Shown here: piece after piece, positions 12,827-15,449 of the stretch
Numbering within the stretch: position 1 is the first letter of the stretch
How the letters are laid out: every line of letters starts with the position of its first letter
Assembly (NCBI GenBank): GCA_023390785.1
Contig: JAEWCE010000169.1
Span: forward strand, 1-15,449
Direction of reading: 5' to 3'
DNA length: 15,449 nucleotides
Source of the DNA: Pseudomonadota bacterium
GTDB lineage: Bacteria > Pseudomonadota > Alphaproteobacteria > Rhizobiales > Devosiaceae
Translations under genes and position numbers: made by a program
Notes under the pieces: generated by a model
Told to the model about the DNA's origin: nothing
Databases searched by the model: none
The model's input: only the letters and a program-made list of their open reading frames with translations

Positions 12827-15449
12827 CGTTCCAGCTGGCCTTGATGGTGTGCGTTTGCGTCCCGCCGCCAAGCTGGCCGCTGTAGTTGAAGTCGAGCGTC
12901 GTCGTCGCGCTCAGGTCGAGGTTGGCACCTAGGCTCACCACTGCGGTATCCGTCGGCAGCGGCGCCCCGACCACGACGAAACTCGTGCCTCCGGTGAAGC
13001 TCTGGCTCAGGCTGGGCGTGCCGGCAAAGGTGTGGCGCCAGCCAAGTCCGCCATCCCAGGTGAGCAACATGTCGTCGCCGACCGCCGCCTCGTGCTTCAC
13101 ATCGATGCCCAGCGTCGTGAACGTCGCGTCGATGAAGCTGCTGGCGTGAGATAGCGCTGCGGCGCCACCGGTTTCGGTGTAGGAATCGGTGATATTGGCC
13201 ACATAATTGACGTCGGCATGCGGCGTGAGTGAAAAGGCGCCGAGGTCGACCTCCTGCGCGGCCTGCGCGAAGGCCTGCGCCGTCCCGGCTCCATAGGACC
13301 CGGTAATCGTTTCATCGAAGCCGGGAAACGACACCTGCCGCGTCGAGTTGACACTGTGCCGCGTGTAGCTGCCGCCGAACGACAGGCGGGTATTGCCCAA
13401 TTGTCCGCCGCCATAGAGTCCGGCGCCGAGGTCGAGGCTCGTGCTCGATGCATTGAGGGCGGGCACGAACGTCTCGGTCGTTCCCGCCTGCACCGTGACG
13501 CCGAGGCGCCAGTCGCCGAACGCGCCGTCGAGCCCGGCGGCAAAGCCTCCGGTCGCGGCGTTCGAGCCGGCAACAGATACCGTTCCGTCGGTACTCCCCA
13601 GGCCGCCGTAGAACTGGCCCCATATTCCCGTGCCGGGCGTCGGATCGGTGACAATCGCGGGACCAGCCGCGTAGTTGCTGACCGCATCGCCGCCGTTCCC
13701 GAGCGCCTCGAACGCCTGGTTGATGCGGCCAGCGAGGATTTGCGACAGCAGCGCAGCCGCCTGCATGTCCGCAACTTCGGTGGAGCTTTGCGAGATGCCT
13801 GAAAGTTGGTCGAACGCCTTGTCAGCGTCGCTGGCGCTGAGCCCGACGATGGCGTCGTACAGCGGGTTACCCGCACCGAGGGCATCGAGGGCGGAGGCGG
13901 TCGCCTTCTGCGTTGGCGTCGTTCCGATGTCGGCGAAGCTCTGCTGGTTCCTGACCAGCATCAGCGTGACCTCGCCGGGCGTGCCGTAGCTGAGCTGCGG
14001 GTCGAGGAAGGCGAGGTCCGAGCTCGCGCCGGCGAACGTGCCGGCCGTCGTGCCGGTGAGGATTGTATAGGACTTGCTGTAGTCGTAGTTCCCCACGATC
14101 GGATTGAGCGTTACCTGCACGGCGCCACCCAATGTCGCACTGCCGGTCGCCAGTGCGTCGGTGTTGCCCGCGGTGTCGACACTGACGGCGAGCGTCGATC
14201 CCGACTGCAGGAGCGCCGTTCCGACGGTGAGCGTCTGCCCGGCCGTCGTGCCGTTGCGCAGATCGAGCACGCCGCCATTGGTGAGCGTGGTGATGCCGCT
14301 CAGATTTCCCGTAAGCTGCAGCGTGCCGGCGTTGCTGAAGGCCCCGTTGACCTGATTCCGGGCTTTGACGACGCCGCCAAGGCTGTTGGTGAACGATCCG
14401 TCCCATACGCCAGAAGTGGTGATGGTGCCGGTATTGGCGAGCACGTCGCCCGTCCAAATGCTGTCTGCTCCGTTGGTGATCTTGCCCGCATTGGAGACGA
14501 CATCTCCGGTCCAGTTCGAGACCGTGACGGCCACGCGGTTGAAGGTGCCGCCGGAATTGGTGATCGTGCCGGTGTTGGCCTCAACATCGCCCGTCCAGTC
14601 GGCGCCCATATTGTAGATGAAGCCCGTATTGCCCTTCACCGCACCGATCCACGCAGCGCGGACCTTGTCGGGTGGAGCGACGTTGTAATCGTCTTCGGCA
14701 TTGTAGATGGAGCCGGTGTTCCCGACTTCGACGTCGCCCTCCCACCGGCCAGTGTTTTCGACGAGTGCCGCATTGCCCTTGACGTCGCCCTGCCACAGGC
14801 CACGGTTCTCGATCGTCCCGCTGTTGGCAGACACGTCGCCGTGCCAATGGGCGACACCGGTTCCGGCGCCGTCGTTGAAGGCGTAGTCCGTCGTGCGGTC
14901 GCTCTTGATGTAGCCGGCGTTGCCGAGGACGTCGCCGGTCCAGTCGCCGCCGCCGGCGTTGAAGATCAGCTTGTGGTTGTTGACCACATTGCCGTGCCAG
15001 TAGCCGATCCCAACCTCATTGCTGAGATTGTCGTTCATGATGTCGGCGTGGTTGTCGAGAACGTCGCCGTTCCAAGTGGCAGCCACGTTTCGGATCGAGG
15101 CGAGGCTGTCAACGACAGCACCGTTCCAGGTGGCCCCGGTGCCGTTGTAGATCATCATGAACGTGCCGAGGTAACCGCTCGAGCCGTTGCCATTGACCTT
15201 GCCAGTCCATGTGCCGTCATTGGTCACGTAGCCGGTATTGCCGTCGACGTCGCCTTCCCAAGTGCCACCAGCTTTGTTCGTGATGCTGCCGGTGTTCCCC
15301 TTCACCACGCCGTGCCATTTGGCACCCGAATTGTTGTTGATGGTTGCGGCGTTGCTGAGGATGTCGCCCGTCCACACACCCGGCGTGTTGTTGTTGATGG
15401 TGCCGGTATTGCTCGCAACGTTCGCATTATAGGCGGCGTTGTTGTCGAA
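12816..15449 (-). CDS. Autotransporter (type Va secretion), C-terminal 877 residues; start outside window
   Basis: The minus-strand frame stays open through base 15449, so the signal peptide and first part of the passenger are missing. The visible passenger begins with about sixteen imperfect W-x-G-x-V units (14390-15449) separated by NTGTITN-like spacers, as expected for a beta-helix. A region rich in L-x-x-G-x-T-x-x-V strands follows (LTVGTALLQSGSTLAVSV), then a helical linker (SASDADKAFDQLSGISQSST). The C-terminal beta-barrel starts at about 13632 with GIWGQFYGGLGSTDG, spans about 271 residues with alternating strands and ends in phenylalanine (SWNGRF), the usual signal for outer-membrane assembly. 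Such proteins are exported by Sec, and the barrel carries the passenger to the cell surface. The passenger role is unknown; adhesion or surface interaction is typical. No link to the operon is visible. Confidence 0.92.
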   Translation of the reverse strand, partial: FDNNAAYNANVASNTGTINNNTPGVWTGDILSNAATINNNSGAKWHGVVKGNTGSITNKAGGTWEGDVDGNTGYVTNDGTWTGKVNGNGSSGYLGTFMMIYNGTGATWNGAVVDSLASIRNVAATWNGDVLDNHADIMNDNLSNEVGIGYWHGNVVNNHKLIFNAGGGDWTGDVLGNAGYIKSDRTTDYAFNDGAGTGVAHWHGDVSANSGTIENRGLWQGDVKGNAALVENTGRWEGDVEVGNTGSIYNAEDDYNVAPPDKVRAAWIGAVKGNTGFIYNMGADWTGDVEANTGTITNSGGTFNRVAVTVSNWTGDVVSNAGKITNGADSIWTGDVLANTGTITTSGVWDGSFTNSLGGVVKARNQVNGAFSNAGTLQLTGNLSGITTLTNGGVLDLRNGTTAGQTLTVGTALLQSGSTLAVSVDTAGNTDALATGSATLGGAVQVTLNPIVGNYDYSKSYTILTGTTAGTFAGASSDLAFLDPQLSYGTPGEVTLMLVRNQQSFADIGTTPTQKATASALDALGAGNPLYDAIVGLSASDADKAFDQLSGISQSSTEVADMQAAALLSQILAGRINQAFEALGNGGDAVSNYAAGPAIVTDPTPGTGIWGQFYGGLGSTDGTVSVAGSNAATGGFAAGLDGAFGDWRLGVTVQAGTTETFVPALNASSTSLDLGAGLYGGGQLGNTRLSFGGSYTRHSVNSTRQVSFPGFDETITGSYGAGTAQAFAQAAQEVDLGAFSLTPHADVNYVANITDSYTETGGAAALSHASSFIDATFTTLGIDVKHEAAVGDDMLLTWDGGLGWRHTFAGTPSLSQSFTGGTSFVVVGAPLPTDTAVVSLGANLDLSATTTLDFNYSGQLGGGTQTHTIKASWNGRF
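14390..15449 (-). repeat. Tandem W-x-G-D-V repeats in the autotransporter passenger
   Basis: About sixteen copies of a unit of roughly 17-30 residues are visible, each with a core W-x-G-x-V (WTGDV, WEGDV, WHGDV, WQGDV, WNGDV and variants), followed by NTG or NAG and a short I-x-N stretch. The DNA repeats are diverged, so the array appears old or under selection for variety. It continues beyond the window edge. Confidence 0.85.

Overview
The window is GC-rich, gene-dense bacterial DNA, most likely from an alphaproteobacterium of the Hyphomicrobiales (Rhizobiales) type. That guess rests on codon and base bias, the style of the autotransporter at the right edge, and a remnant of a tyrosine integrase of a kind common in that group. 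No rRNA, tRNA or CRISPR array was found.

Left flank (1-1848, + strand): the C-terminal part of a ThiF/E1-like adenylyltransferase that begins outside the window, a gene-free gap, an orphan acidic 196-residue protein with a clear ribosome binding site, and a terminator-like hairpin. This looks like accessory DNA.

Centre (1849-11924): an alpha/beta hydrolase on the + strand meets, tail to tail, a seven-gene operon on the - strand. In transcription order the operon encodes a class I-like HMG-CoA reductase, a UbiA-superfamily membrane protein with atypical motifs, a rifampin-phosphotransferase-like ATP-grasp/His phosphotransferase, a DUF3419 (BtaA-like) aminocarboxypropyl transferase, a phytol/dolichol-kinase-like membrane protein with a long extra C-terminal membrane half, a GNAT-like protein, and an AMP-forming acyl ligase. 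All six internal gene junctions are 4-base start/stop overlaps (three ATGA, three GTGA), so the set appears to be translated as one coupled unit. The hydrolase and ligase stop codons also overlap.

The predicted chemistry is thioester reduction, prenyl transfer, two kinds of alcohol phosphorylation, SAM-derived aminocarboxypropyl transfer, acyl activation and acyl transfer. Together these suggest a dedicated pathway for an isoprenoid-containing or unusual polar lipid. No pathway with this gene set is known to me, so this is the best candidate for an undescribed system. The product cannot be deduced from the sequence.

Right flank (11925-15449): about 890 bp without an intact gene, holding an integrase fragment and a possible promoter for the operon, then the C-terminal 877 residues of a large autotransporter on the - strand. 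Its passenger carries about sixteen W-x-G-x-V repeats and it ends in a beta-barrel domain. Its start lies beyond the window.
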